A stretch of DNA of 13,119 bases from Sphingobacteriia bacterium (GTDB lineage: Bacteria; Bacteroidota; Bacteroidia; Chitinophagales; Chitinophagaceae), in the NCBI GenBank assembly GCA_004294465.1, contig REAV01000172.1:1-13119 (forward strand), read 5' to 3'. The translations under genes were made by a program, and so were the position numbers. This document shows, one piece after another, positions 1 to 5,949 of the stretch. The number at the start of each line of letters is the position of its first letter. Position 1 is the stretch's first letter. Below the pieces are notes generated by a model. It searched no databases, was not told the DNA's origin, and saw only the letters and a program-made list of their open reading frames with translations.

Positions 1-180
1 TATGTCCGTTTGCTTTTAAAATTTGCGCCACCGAATAACCTAATAAATTATTACGGATATGTCCGAGGTGCAAAGGTTTGTTGGTGTTTGGGGAAGAGTA
101 TTCCAACATGATGGTTTTTCCGGAACTTTTTTCTTTTTTAAATCCAATGCTTGAAACATCCTTTACTGCATTAAAATAGT
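1..180 (-). other. argS: argS-derived segment (arginyl-tRNA synthetase, HIGH-motif region)
   Basis: Read on the minus strand, this stretch encodes the start of the class I catalytic domain of arginyl-tRNA synthetase: [20 protein letters not shown] followed by [12 protein letters not shown]. The [13 protein letters not shown] block is an ArgS hallmark, and HLGH (bases 59-70) is the ATP-binding HIGH motif. A normal ArgS has roughly 110-120 residues before this point, including the tRNA D-loop-recognising N-terminal domain. Here a TPR protein replaces them. The switch is near bases 165-190, where GNYFNAVKD could belong to either parent. The exact boundary is approximate, and the rest of ArgS lies outside the window. 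Confidence 0.8.
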
Positions 181-664
181 TACCACTATAATTAGGATCT
201 TGCTGAATGCCTTTCTCCCATTGAATAATCGCTTCTTTCAGATTTTTATCTAATGCCAGACTTTCGCCATATTCATTATAAATAACTCCACCATTGGGAA
301 ATTTTTTCAATGCTGCTTTGTACATTTTATTGGCTTCCTTATAGGAGGCAATCGATTTATAAGACAAGCCGAGAACCTGAAAAGCTTTTTGATCTGCATC
401 ATCCATGGCAATAGCCACTTTACCTGTTTCAATAGCTTTGGAAAAATCTCTTTGTAAAAAATAAGCGAAAGATAAATTGGTAAGCAAGCCCATATTTAAA
501 GGAGCTTGTTGTCTCGCTTTTTGAAGACTGGCAACTGCTTTTTCGTAATCACCTTGCTGCATGTATTGCTGTGCATTCTCTTGTAATTGATTCACAGTAA
601 GCGTTTGAGCTGTAATATCTGCAGCAAAAAAACATACCATCAAACTAAACAATACATACTTCAT
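1..664 (-). CDS. TPR-repeat secreted protein running in frame into an ArgS fragment (chimeric, open at left edge)
   Basis: The frame starts at ATG 664, 9 nt after the DUF1015 stop, and stays open for 221 codons to the window edge. Residues 1-20 ([20 protein letters not shown]) are a typical signal peptide. Residues about 22-157 form four consecutive 34-residue tetratricopeptide-like units, with lines such as [13 protein letters not shown] and [16 protein letters not shown], so this part is probably a periplasmic or surface protein-interaction scaffold of unknown partner. From about residue 162 the protein stops looking like TPR. Residues 184-221 read [20 protein letters not shown] and onward, which is the arginyl-tRNA synthetase catalytic core with its HIGH motif as HLGH (199-202). 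A signal peptide plus TPR joined to a cytoplasmic tRNA synthetase that lacks its N-terminal domain makes no obvious biological sense. The TPR call is good; the intact natural C-terminus is not visible. Confidence 0.75.
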   Translation of the reverse strand, partial: MKYVLFSLMVCFFAADITAQTLTVNQLQENAQQYMQQGDYEKAVASLQKARQQAPLNMGLLTNLSFAYFLQRDFSKAIETGKVAIAMDDADQKAFQVLGLSYKSIASYKEANKMYKAALKKFPNGGVIYNEYGESLALDKNLKEAIIQWEKGIQQDPNYSGNYFNAVKDVSSIGFKKEKSSGKTIMLEYSSPNTNKPLHLGHIRNNLLGYSVAQILKANGH

Positions 665-673
665 GAATAGCAA

Positions 674-1909
674 TTAATCTGTAACCAGATTGGTAATCAA
701 CCCATCGCGTAATTTGGGTTCGAACCAGGTGCTCTTTGGTGGCATTACATTTCCGCTATCGGCAATGGCAAAAAGCTGGTCAATAGTTACTGGATACAAG
801 CTAAATGCAGCAGCCATCTCACCACTATCAACTCTTTGTTCCAAAGCAGTTAGTCCGCGAATTCCCCCAACAAAATCAATGCGTTTATCAGTACGCTGAT
901 CCATTATTCCTAATATGGGGGCTAATATTTTTTCTTGTAAGATGCTTACATCCAATACTCCAATTGGGTCATTGGAATAACTGCCTTCTTTAGCAATCAA
1001 GCAATACCATTGCCCGGCTAAATACAAGCCAAATTGATGCAGCAATGCTGGGCGGAAAGATTGTTTTCCGATTAAGCTCACTTCAAAATTGAGCTTTAAT
1101 TTTTCTAGTAATGCTTCTGGACTTAATCCATTCAAATCTTTTACCACACGGTTATAATCCATGATGTATAATTGATTGGAAGGAAACAAGGTGGTTAGAA
1201 AATAATCAGTTGCTGGAGTGGCTTTTGCCCCTAATTCTGCACGCACTTTTGCAGCAGATGCCGCACGATGATGTCCGTCTGCGATATAGGTATTGGCCAC
1301 TTCCTCTTTAAATAAACGCGTAATTTCTGCGATCACTTCTGAGTCGCTTACTATCCAAATAGTATGTTGTACCCCATCATCAGCAATAAAATCGTAGGCC
1401 TCCGATTTAGTGGCTTTCCATTTATCAATTAAAGCATCTATTGAGTCATTATTTCTATAGGCTAAAAAAACATTACCCGTTTGAGCTCCCGAAATTTTAA
1501 TATGATTGATGCGATCTAATTCTTTTTCAGGACGAGTGAATTCATGTTTTTTAATCACATCATTTTCATAATCATCTACACTGCTTACACAAACCAAACC
1601 AGACTGGCTTCTTCCATTCATGATCAATTGATAGATATAATAACAATCTTTTGATTCACGAAACAATACATCTCTTTTAATGAAAGCATCTAAATTGTCT
1701 TTTGCTTGGAGGTAAACCTCTTTAGCATGAACATCTATTTTATCAGACAGATCAATTTCACTTTTAGTGATATGTAAAAAAGTAAAAGTATTTCCTTGCG
1801 CTTCAATTTTTGCTTCTGCACTACTTAATACATCATAAGGTAAACTAGCCACTTGCTTTGCCAGTTGAGGCTGAGGCCTTAATGCCTTAAAAGGTTGGAT
1901 TTTTGCCAT
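674..1909 (-). CDS. DUF1015 family protein
   Basis: This 411-aa protein matches the DUF1015 family (PF06245), a conserved cytoplasmic family with no established biochemical role. Visible family landmarks are an N-terminal IQPFKALRPQPQ followed by LPYDV (23-27), KKHEFTRPEKELDRINHI (120-137), and the highly conserved ADGHHRAASAA block (210-220), whose Asp/His/His/Arg cluster looks like an active or ligand site. The length is normal and the frame intact. It lies 53 bp downstream of serC on the same strand. In many Bacteroidota, DUF1015 genes sit beside serC and serA, which has led to a suspected link with serine metabolism, but serA is absent between them here. The ATG at 1909 is preceded by a possible promoter rather than a Shine-Dalgarno sequence. 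Family assignment is confident; function is unknown. Confidence 0.9.
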   Translation of the reverse strand: MAKIQPFKALRPQPQLAKQVASLPYDVLSSAEAKIEAQGNTFTFLHITKSEIDLSDKIDVHAKEVYLQAKDNLDAFIKRDVLFRESKDCYYIYQLIMNGRSQSGLVCVSSVDDYENDVIKKHEFTRPEKELDRINHIKISGAQTGNVFLAYRNNDSIDALIDKWKATKSEAYDFIADDGVQHTIWIVSDSEVIAEITRLFKEEVANTYIADGHHRAASAAKVRAELGAKATPATDYFLTTLFPSNQLYIMDYNRVVKDLNGLSPEALLEKLKLNFEVSLIGKQSFRPALLHQFGLYLAGQWYCLIAKEGSYSNDPIGVLDVSILQEKILAPILGIMDQRTDKRIDFVGGIRGLTALEQRVDSGEMAAAFSLYPVTIDQLFAIADSGNVMPPKSTWFEPKLRDGLITNLVTD

Positions 1910-1913
1910 GCTG

Positions 1914-1946
1914 CAAATATCGGAATTAAATCATAAAAGAAAGCAA
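1914..1946 (-). promoter_or_regulatory. Possible Bacteroidota promoter for the DUF1015 gene
   Basis: On the minus strand, GATATTTG (1914-1921) resembles the -7 element TAnnTTTG with one mismatch, and TTGC (1943-1946) lies 21 nt upstream as a possible -33 element. The -7 element ends only 4 nt before ATG 1909, so a transcript from here would have almost no leader. Weak call based on motif match only. Confidence 0.3.
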
Positions 1947-1962
1947 CTGCTTAAAAGCCTTA

Positions 1963-3033
1963 CTAGCCGTGCTTTTGAGCGAAAGAATGCATTAAATCGC
2001 AGAAAATCTGCACACTTTCCAAAGGCAGGGCATTGTACATACTTACCCTCACTCCTCCAACGGTTCTGTAACCTTTTACGCCAATCATTCCTTCTTGTTT
2101 ACACAAATCTAGGAATGGTTCTTCTAATGCAGGATCATTTAGAAAAAATACTGCATTCATTTCACTCCTATCTTCTTTAACAACAGGTGCATTGAAAATA
2201 GGCAATGCATCGATGGTATTATAGAGTAAAGTAGATTTTTGCAAACTGTTTTTTCCCATTTCAGCCAAACCTCCATTTTCAATGATCCAACGAAGGGTAA
2301 GCATACTTACATACACTGCAAAAACAGGAGGAGTATTCATTAAAGAACCAGCATCAATATGTTTCTGGTAATTCATGATTGTAGGTATAGGCCTTGCAAT
2401 TTTTCCTAAAATATTTTTTCGAACAACTACCAAATTCACTCCAGCAGCTCCCATATTTTTTTGGGCACCAGCATAGATCAGATCAAATTGATTAAAATTG
2501 GTTGGCCTGCTAAAAATATCACTGCTCATATCAGCAATCAATGGAATATCAATTGTAGGATATTGATTCCATTGAGTTCCTTCTACGGTATTATTCGAAG
2601 TAATATGCAAATAACTTGCTCCATCAGGGATGGAGAAATCTTTATTGATATATCTATACTGTTTGTCGCTGCTATCCGCCACCACAGCCACATTTCCGAA
2701 ATGCTTGGCTTCTTTCCAGGCCTTATTTCCCCAAATTCCATTGTCGCAATAAGCTGCTGTTGCATTGCTGTCTAATAAATTCATAGGCACTTGCATAAAC
2801 TGGGTAGTAGCGCCTCCATGTAAGAACAATACTTCATAAGAATCATCTAATTGCATCAACTGTTTGACCGATGCAATGGCTTCTTGTAAAATTTCCTGAA
2901 ACCAATTGGTACGATGACCTATTTCCAATAAAGACAGTCCTGTATTGTTGTAATTAATAATGGCTTCTGCAGCTTGTTGCAAAACAGGCTGGGGTAAAAT
3001 CGAAGGTCCTGAATTAAAATTATGCAGCTTCAT
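1963..3033 (-). CDS. serC: Phosphoserine aminotransferase SerC
   Basis: SerC is a PLP-dependent class V aminotransferase that converts 3-phosphohydroxypyruvate and glutamate to 3-phosphoserine in serine biosynthesis; it can also act in pyridoxal phosphate synthesis. The protein opens with HNFNSGPSILPQ, the normal SerC N-terminus. It contains GLSLLEIGHRT (substrate-binding His/Arg), HGGATTQF, the LHITSNNTVEGTQW block, and YAGAQKNMGAAG, whose Lys (about residue 192) is the Schiff-base lysine. The C-terminus GVKGYRTVGGVRVSMYNALP is also typical. I place the start at ATG 3033 (356 aa), giving MKLHNF; a TTG two codons upstream at 3039 would give MNMKLHNF and is less likely. serC is divergent from recR and leads into DUF1015. 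The length is normal and no key residue is missing. Confidence 0.95.
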   Translation of the reverse strand: MKLHNFNSGPSILPQPVLQQAAEAIINYNNTGLSLLEIGHRTNWFQEILQEAIASVKQLMQLDDSYEVLFLHGGATTQFMQVPMNLLDSNATAAYCDNGIWGNKAWKEAKHFGNVAVVADSSDKQYRYINKDFSIPDGASYLHITSNNTVEGTQWNQYPTIDIPLIADMSSDIFSRPTNFNQFDLIYAGAQKNMGAAGVNLVVVRKNILGKIARPIPTIMNYQKHIDAGSLMNTPPVFAVYVSMLTLRWIIENGGLAEMGKNSLQKSTLLYNTIDALPIFNAPVVKEDRSEMNAVFFLNDPALEEPFLDLCKQEGMIGVKGYRTVGGVRVSMYNALPLESVQIFCDLMHSFAQKHG

Positions 3034-3041
3034 ATTCAAAT

Positions 3042-3072
3042 CTTGAATGGCAAAGTAAACCGATTATCTTTA
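3042..3072 (+). promoter_or_regulatory. recR promoter (near-leaderless)
   Basis: CTTG (3042-3045), 19 nt, then TATCTTTA (3065-3072) fits the Bacteroidota sigma pattern TTTG-N19-TAnnTTTG with one mismatch in each box. The -7 box ends 4 nt before the recR ATG at 3077, so initiation would fall at or next to the start codon. The -33 box lies only 9-12 nt upstream of the serC ATG on the other strand. Confidence 0.5.
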
Positions 3073-3082
3073 CATTATGCAA
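3051..3082 (-). promoter_or_regulatory. serC promoter candidate, overlapping the recR promoter
   Basis: On the minus strand, TTACTTTG (3051-3058) is a close -7 match, with TTGC (3079-3082) 20 nt upstream as the -33 element. Initiation would give a leader of about a dozen nt before ATG 3033. The -33 element overlaps the recR start codon, and the -7 element lies inside the recR promoter spacer, so the two promoters are interleaved. Confidence 0.4.
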
Positions 3083-3691
3083 CTCCCTTCTACCTTACTG
3101 GAAAATGCAGTGGCTCAATTTTCAAAATTACCGGGAATCGGTAAAAAAACGGCACTGCGATTGGTTTTACACTTGCTCAAACAAGATGTAGATGAAGTGC
3201 AATTATTTGGGGAAACCATCGCTAAAATGAGGCGCGACAGCAGATTCTGTCAAAGATGCCATAATATTAGTGATGGAGATATTTGTGCTATTTGCGCCAA
3301 TTCGGCTCGTAATCAAAAAGTAATTTGTGTAGTAGAAAATATTCGGGATGTTATTGCCATTGAATCTACCCAGCAATTCAATGGAACTTACCATGTTTTA
3401 GGAGGAATCATTTCTCCCCTGGATGGAATAGGACCAGATCAATTAAGCATAGAATCTTTGGTCAACCGAATTGAGGCTGAATCAGTGGAAGAACTGGTTT
3501 TTGCTTTAAGCCCCAATATTCAGGGAGATACCACCATTTATTATATTCAAAAAAAGATGGCTCATTTGAGCTGCAGAGTCACTACAATTGCCCGTGGTAT
3601 TGCTTTTGGGGGAGAATTGGAATATGCCGATGAAATGACTTTGGCAAGAAGTATTGCCAATCGTTTACCCGTGCAGCAATATGTAAAATAG
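3077..3691 (+). CDS. recR: Recombination mediator protein RecR
   Basis: RecR works with RecF/RecO in loading RecA onto single-stranded DNA at gaps. This 204-aa protein has the standard family length and layout. It has an N-terminal helix-hairpin-helix with FSKLPGIGKKTALRLVLHLL (15-34). A four-cysteine zinc motif follows with Cys58, Cys61, Cys70 and Cys73 in FCQRCHNISDGDICAIC. The Toprim domain then starts around VICVVENIRDVIAIE (82-96) and includes YHVLGGIISPLDGIGPDQL. The C-terminal ARGIAFGGELEYADEMTLAR is the conserved RecR Walker-B-like/Toprim end. The ATG at 3077 is the first in frame and no Shine-Dalgarno is seen. The gene is transcribed away from serC and may be near-leaderless. An OB-fold gene follows after 29 nt. 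Confidence 0.96.
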   Translation: MQLPSTLLENAVAQFSKLPGIGKKTALRLVLHLLKQDVDEVQLFGETIAKMRRDSRFCQRCHNISDGDICAICANSARNQKVICVVENIRDVIAIESTQQFNGTYHVLGGIISPLDGIGPDQLSIESLVNRIEAESVEELVFALSPNIQGDTTIYYIQKKMAHLSCRVTTIARGIAFGGELEYADEMTLARSIANRLPVQQYVK

Positions 3692-3720
3692 CTTATCTTT
3701 ATTGTTTAAACATCGAATCA

Positions 3721-4140
3721 ATGACAAACTGGAAAAAAATCATTTTAGTGCTGGTATTAATTGGAGTAGTTACCGGGGGAATTATGATTTACCGCACTTT
3801 TACCAAACCGCATAGAGATGTAACCACCGAAAAAGCGGTCAGCATATCTGCCCAGGCGATTTTTGATGCATTTAAAACCGATGAAGCTGCTGCCAATAAA
3901 TTATACCTCGACAAAGCCATTCAGTTGAGTGGAGAAGTGCTCGATATCAGTACCAATCAAGAAGGAAAAACAGTGGTGAATTTTAAAACCAATGATCCAT
4001 TATTTGTAATCAATTGTACTTTTAAAACCAATCCAGGAACCCTGAAACCCGGTGATACCATCAATTTCAAAGGAATTTGTACAGGTTATATTCCAGACGC
4101 TAACGTAGTAATAAACGAGGGAGTTTTAGTAGAATTATGA
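3721..4140 (+). CDS. tRNA_anti-like (OB-fold) membrane-anchored protein
   Basis: This 139-aa protein has an N-terminal hydrophobic segment (about residues 6-24, IILVLVLIGVVTGGIMIYRTF) after a short basic start, so it is probably anchored in the inner membrane facing the periplasm. The rest matches the tRNA_anti-like OB-fold family (PF12869) common in Bacteroidota: AIFDAFKTDEAAANKLYLDKAIQLSGEVLDI, then beta strands ending in PGDTINFKGICTGYIPDANVVINEGVLVEL. Despite the name, no nucleic-acid role is established for these short anchored versions. It lies 29 nt after recR and is followed, after a purine-rich spacer, by a YceI gene; these two families often neighbour each other in Bacteroidota. TATCTTTA at 3694-3701 could be a -7 box for its own promoter, but no clear -33 element goes with it. 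Family fairly sure, function unknown. Confidence 0.8.
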   Translation: MTNWKKIILVLVLIGVVTGGIMIYRTFTKPHRDVTTEKAVSISAQAIFDAFKTDEAAANKLYLDKAIQLSGEVLDISTNQEGKTVVNFKTNDPLFVINCTFKTNPGTLKPGDTINFKGICTGYIPDANVVINEGVLVEL

Positions 4141-4181
4141 GATAAGAATTAAGAGATATAAGATAAGAATTAGGAGAGATG
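4140..4181 (+). repeat. Tandem 21-nt purine-rich intergenic repeat
   Basis: Two 21-nt units at 4140-4160 and 4161-4181 share 18 of 21 positions and both begin AGATAAGAATTA. The first unit begins with the last base of the OB-fold gene stop codon. A degenerate AATTAAGACTTAAAAG continues after them. A similar purine-rich repeat appears between the ABC and HlyD genes (12691-12710), so this may be a lineage-specific spacer element; see findings. Confidence 0.7.
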
Positions 4182-4216
4182 AATTAAGACTTAAAAGAAA
4201 TTTAGAATAAATAGTT

Positions 4217-4741
4217 ATGAAAAAAATAATTAGCGTTTCAATCGGGTTGATGTTGATCTTCGGCACTATCAATGCCCAAAAAGTATATAGCACCAGAAAT
4301 GGAAAAATCAGTTTTATTGCTCCAAACGACGAAGACGTTAAGGCAGTAAATAACGAAGTAACCAGCCGCCTTTCCGACAATGGCGCTATGAGTTTCAGTT
4401 GCCTGATTAAGGGCTTTAAATTTGGCTATGCCGAAATGCAGGACCATTTCAATACCGAATACCTACAAAGTAATACCTACCCAAGGGCTGACTTCAAGGG
4501 CACAATAACCAATCTAAAAGAAGTGGTTTTTACTAAAAATGGCACTTATAAAGCCACAGTAAAAGGCGATCTTACACTCCATGGAGTTACCAAAAACATT
4601 ACAGTCAACGGCACCATCACTGTAAAAGATGGTAAAATGACCGCCATTGCTAGCTTTCCGATCATCATGAAGGACTTTAAAATTGATGCATCTAGCGTTA
4701 CAGAGAAGGTGAAAGCCGAAATCAACTGTATCTATCAATAA
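4217..4741 (+). CDS. YceI-like secreted protein
   Basis: This 174-aa protein has a signal peptide (MKKIISVSIGLMLIFGTINA, cleavage near residue 20) and a mature part that fits the YceI lipocalin-like fold (PF04264). Visible features are an N-terminal strand KVYSTRNGKISFIAP, a central YLQSNTYPRADFKGTITNL, then GDLTLHGVTKNITVNGTI (the VKGDLTLHGVTK line is the family's best hallmark) and a C-terminal FKIDASSV strand. YceI proteins bind long-chain isoprenoids or other lipids in the periplasm; the ligand here cannot be told. It lies 76 nt after the OB-fold gene on the same strand. No clear intrinsic terminator follows it before the methionine synthase promoter. Confidence 0.85.
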   Translation: MKKIISVSIGLMLIFGTINAQKVYSTRNGKISFIAPNDEDVKAVNNEVTSRLSDNGAMSFSCLIKGFKFGYAEMQDHFNTEYLQSNTYPRADFKGTITNLKEVVFTKNGTYKATVKGDLTLHGVTKNITVNGTITVKDGKMTAIASFPIIMKDFKIDASSVTEKVKAEINCIYQ

Positions 4742-4742
4742 T

Positions 4743-4773
4743 TTTGTTGAACACCATTCTAGGCTTATCTTTG
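4743..4773 (+). promoter_or_regulatory. Consensus Bacteroidota promoter for methionine synthase genes
   Basis: TTTG (4743-4746), exactly 19 nt, then TATCTTTG (4766-4773) is a perfect match to the Bacteroidota housekeeping promoter TTTG-N19-TAnnTTTG. Initiation would be expected near 4779-4781, giving a leader of about 147 nt before ATG 4928. The -33 element starts 2 nt after the YceI stop codon. This is the best promoter match in the window. Confidence 0.7.
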
Positions 4774-4780
4774 CAGTCAA

Positions 4781-4928
4781 TTCAGGCAGATTTGTTTATT
4801 GTTCAGCCTGGGTTTACCGATTCGTTCGGTACCATAGAACTAATAAACGCCTCGAGGTGACATTCCATACATTTCCTGCGTTTATTGGTTGATTATTCAT
4901 TCCAAACCTAGTTTGGTAAAGGAACCAA
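4781..4928 (+). promoter_or_regulatory. Structured 5' leader of metH (riboswitch-like, class unassigned)
   Basis: Hairpins readable in order: 4781-4787/4806-4812 (five Watson-Crick pairs CAGGC/GCCTG plus two G-U); 4815-4820/4826-4831 (TACCGA/TCGGTA, 5-nt loop); a 13-bp stem 4838-4850/4878-4890 (AACTAATAAACGC with GCGTTTATTGGTT, one G-U) with a 27-nt apical loop; and 4902-4907/4911-4916 (CCAAAC-CTA-GTTTGG). The last competes with TTGGT/ACCAA at 4913-4917/4924-4928, which holds a Shine-Dalgarno-like AAAGGA in its loop and pairs the first base of the start codon. TTTACC (4813-4818) can also pair with GGTAAA (4915-4920). I could not match it to the SAM-I, SAM-II, SAH, cobalamin or THF riboswitch consensus. 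The mutually exclusive pairings are what a ligand-controlled translation switch would need; the function is inference. Confidence 0.45.
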
Positions 4929-5947
4929 TGTATATGCAAATTAGAGAAGAACTTAAAAAGAGGATTTTGGTGATCGATGGGGCCATGGGCACCATGATCC
5001 AGCGCCATAAATTAACGGAGGCCGATTATAGAGGAGACCGTTTTAAAGACTGGCACAGCGATGTAAAAGGCAATAATGATTTATTGTGCATTACACAGCC
5101 TGACATTATTGTAGGCATTCACAAAGAATATTTAAGTGCAGGTGCAGATATCATCGAAACCAATACATTTAGCAGTACTACCATTGCAATGGCCGATTAT
5201 GATATGCAATCTTTGGCATATGAATTAAATGTTGCCGCAGCCAAATGCGCCAAAGAAGCAATCAGACAGTTCATGGCAGAAAACCCTGGCACACCTCCCA
5301 AATTTGTTGCAGGTGCAATTGGTCCATTAAATAAAACATTGAGTCTTTCTCCTGATGTAAATAATCCAGGATTCAGGGCAGTCACTTTTGATGAAGTAGC
5401 AGCTGCTTATTATGAGCAAATAGGAGGCTTAGTAGATGGAGGCGTTGACATTATTTTGATTGAAACCATTTTTGATACACTTAATGCTAAAGGTGCGATT
5501 TACGCAACCAAAAAATATTTTCGCGATAAAGGAATTCCTGAATTACCGATCATGATCAGCGGCACTATTACCGATGCATCGGGCAGAACATTGAGCGGAC
5601 AAACACTCGAAGCATTTTATACTTCAGTGATGCATGCCAACCCATTGAGTATTGGATTGAACTGCGCATTGGGTGCTGCAGAAATGAGAAGTCATATAGA
5701 AGAACTCTCACAAATTGCAGCTTGTTATACTTCAGCATATCCGAATGCAGGATTGCCAAATGCCATGGGCGAATACGATGAGCAACCTCATGAAACAGCA
5801 CATTTTATTGAAGAATGGGCAGAACAAGGTTTTGTAAATATTGTAGGAGGCTGTTGCGGTACTACGCCTGATCATATCAAACATATTGCAGATAACGTTC
5901 GTAAAATTCAACCAAGACAATTACCTGTTTTGGAAGCAACCATATAA
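4928..5947 (+). CDS. metH: Methionine synthase, homocysteine S-methyltransferase chain (split MetH, N-terminal part)
   Basis: This 339-aa protein equals the first domain of cobalamin-dependent methionine synthase, which activates homocysteine on zinc and takes the methyl group from methylcobalamin to make methionine. It has [18 protein letters not shown] near the start, [17 protein letters not shown], and the three zinc-ligand cysteines: Cys246 in GLNCALGA and Cys309/Cys310 in [10 protein letters not shown]. It ends where the pterin-binding domain would begin in the 1,227-aa E. coli enzyme. The start is ATG 4928, preceded at 4918-4923 by AAAGGA; ATG 4934 two codons later is also possible, while an upstream in-frame TTG (4889) would run through the leader hairpins and is unlikely. 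The second chain starts 2 nt after this stop, so the two are surely co-translated. Split MetH genes are known in Bacteroidota. Confidence 0.95.
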   Translation: MYMQIREELKKRILVIDGAMGTMIQRHKLTEADYRGDRFKDWHSDVKGNNDLLCITQPDIIVGIHKEYLSAGADIIETNTFSSTTIAMADYDMQSLAYELNVAAAKCAKEAIRQFMAENPGTPPKFVAGAIGPLNKTLSLSPDVNNPGFRAVTFDEVAAAYYEQIGGLVDGGVDIILIETIFDTLNAKGAIYATKKYFRDKGIPELPIMISGTITDASGRTLSGQTLEAFYTSVMHANPLSIGLNCALGAAEMRSHIEELSQIAACYTSAYPNAGLPNAMGEYDEQPHETAHFIEEWAEQGFVNIVGGCCGTTPDHIKHIADNVRKIQPRQLPVLEATI

Positions 5948-5949
5948 TC

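Noticed and set aside
4140..4200. Possible CRISPR-like or mobile-element repeat
   Set aside because: The units are tandem with no spacers, low in complexity and only two clear copies; there are no cas genes or inverted termini nearby.
4889..4927. Longer metH start at the in-frame TTG 4889
   Set aside because: The added residues do not resemble MetH N-termini and the stretch is occupied by leader hairpins; ATG 4928 fits family length.
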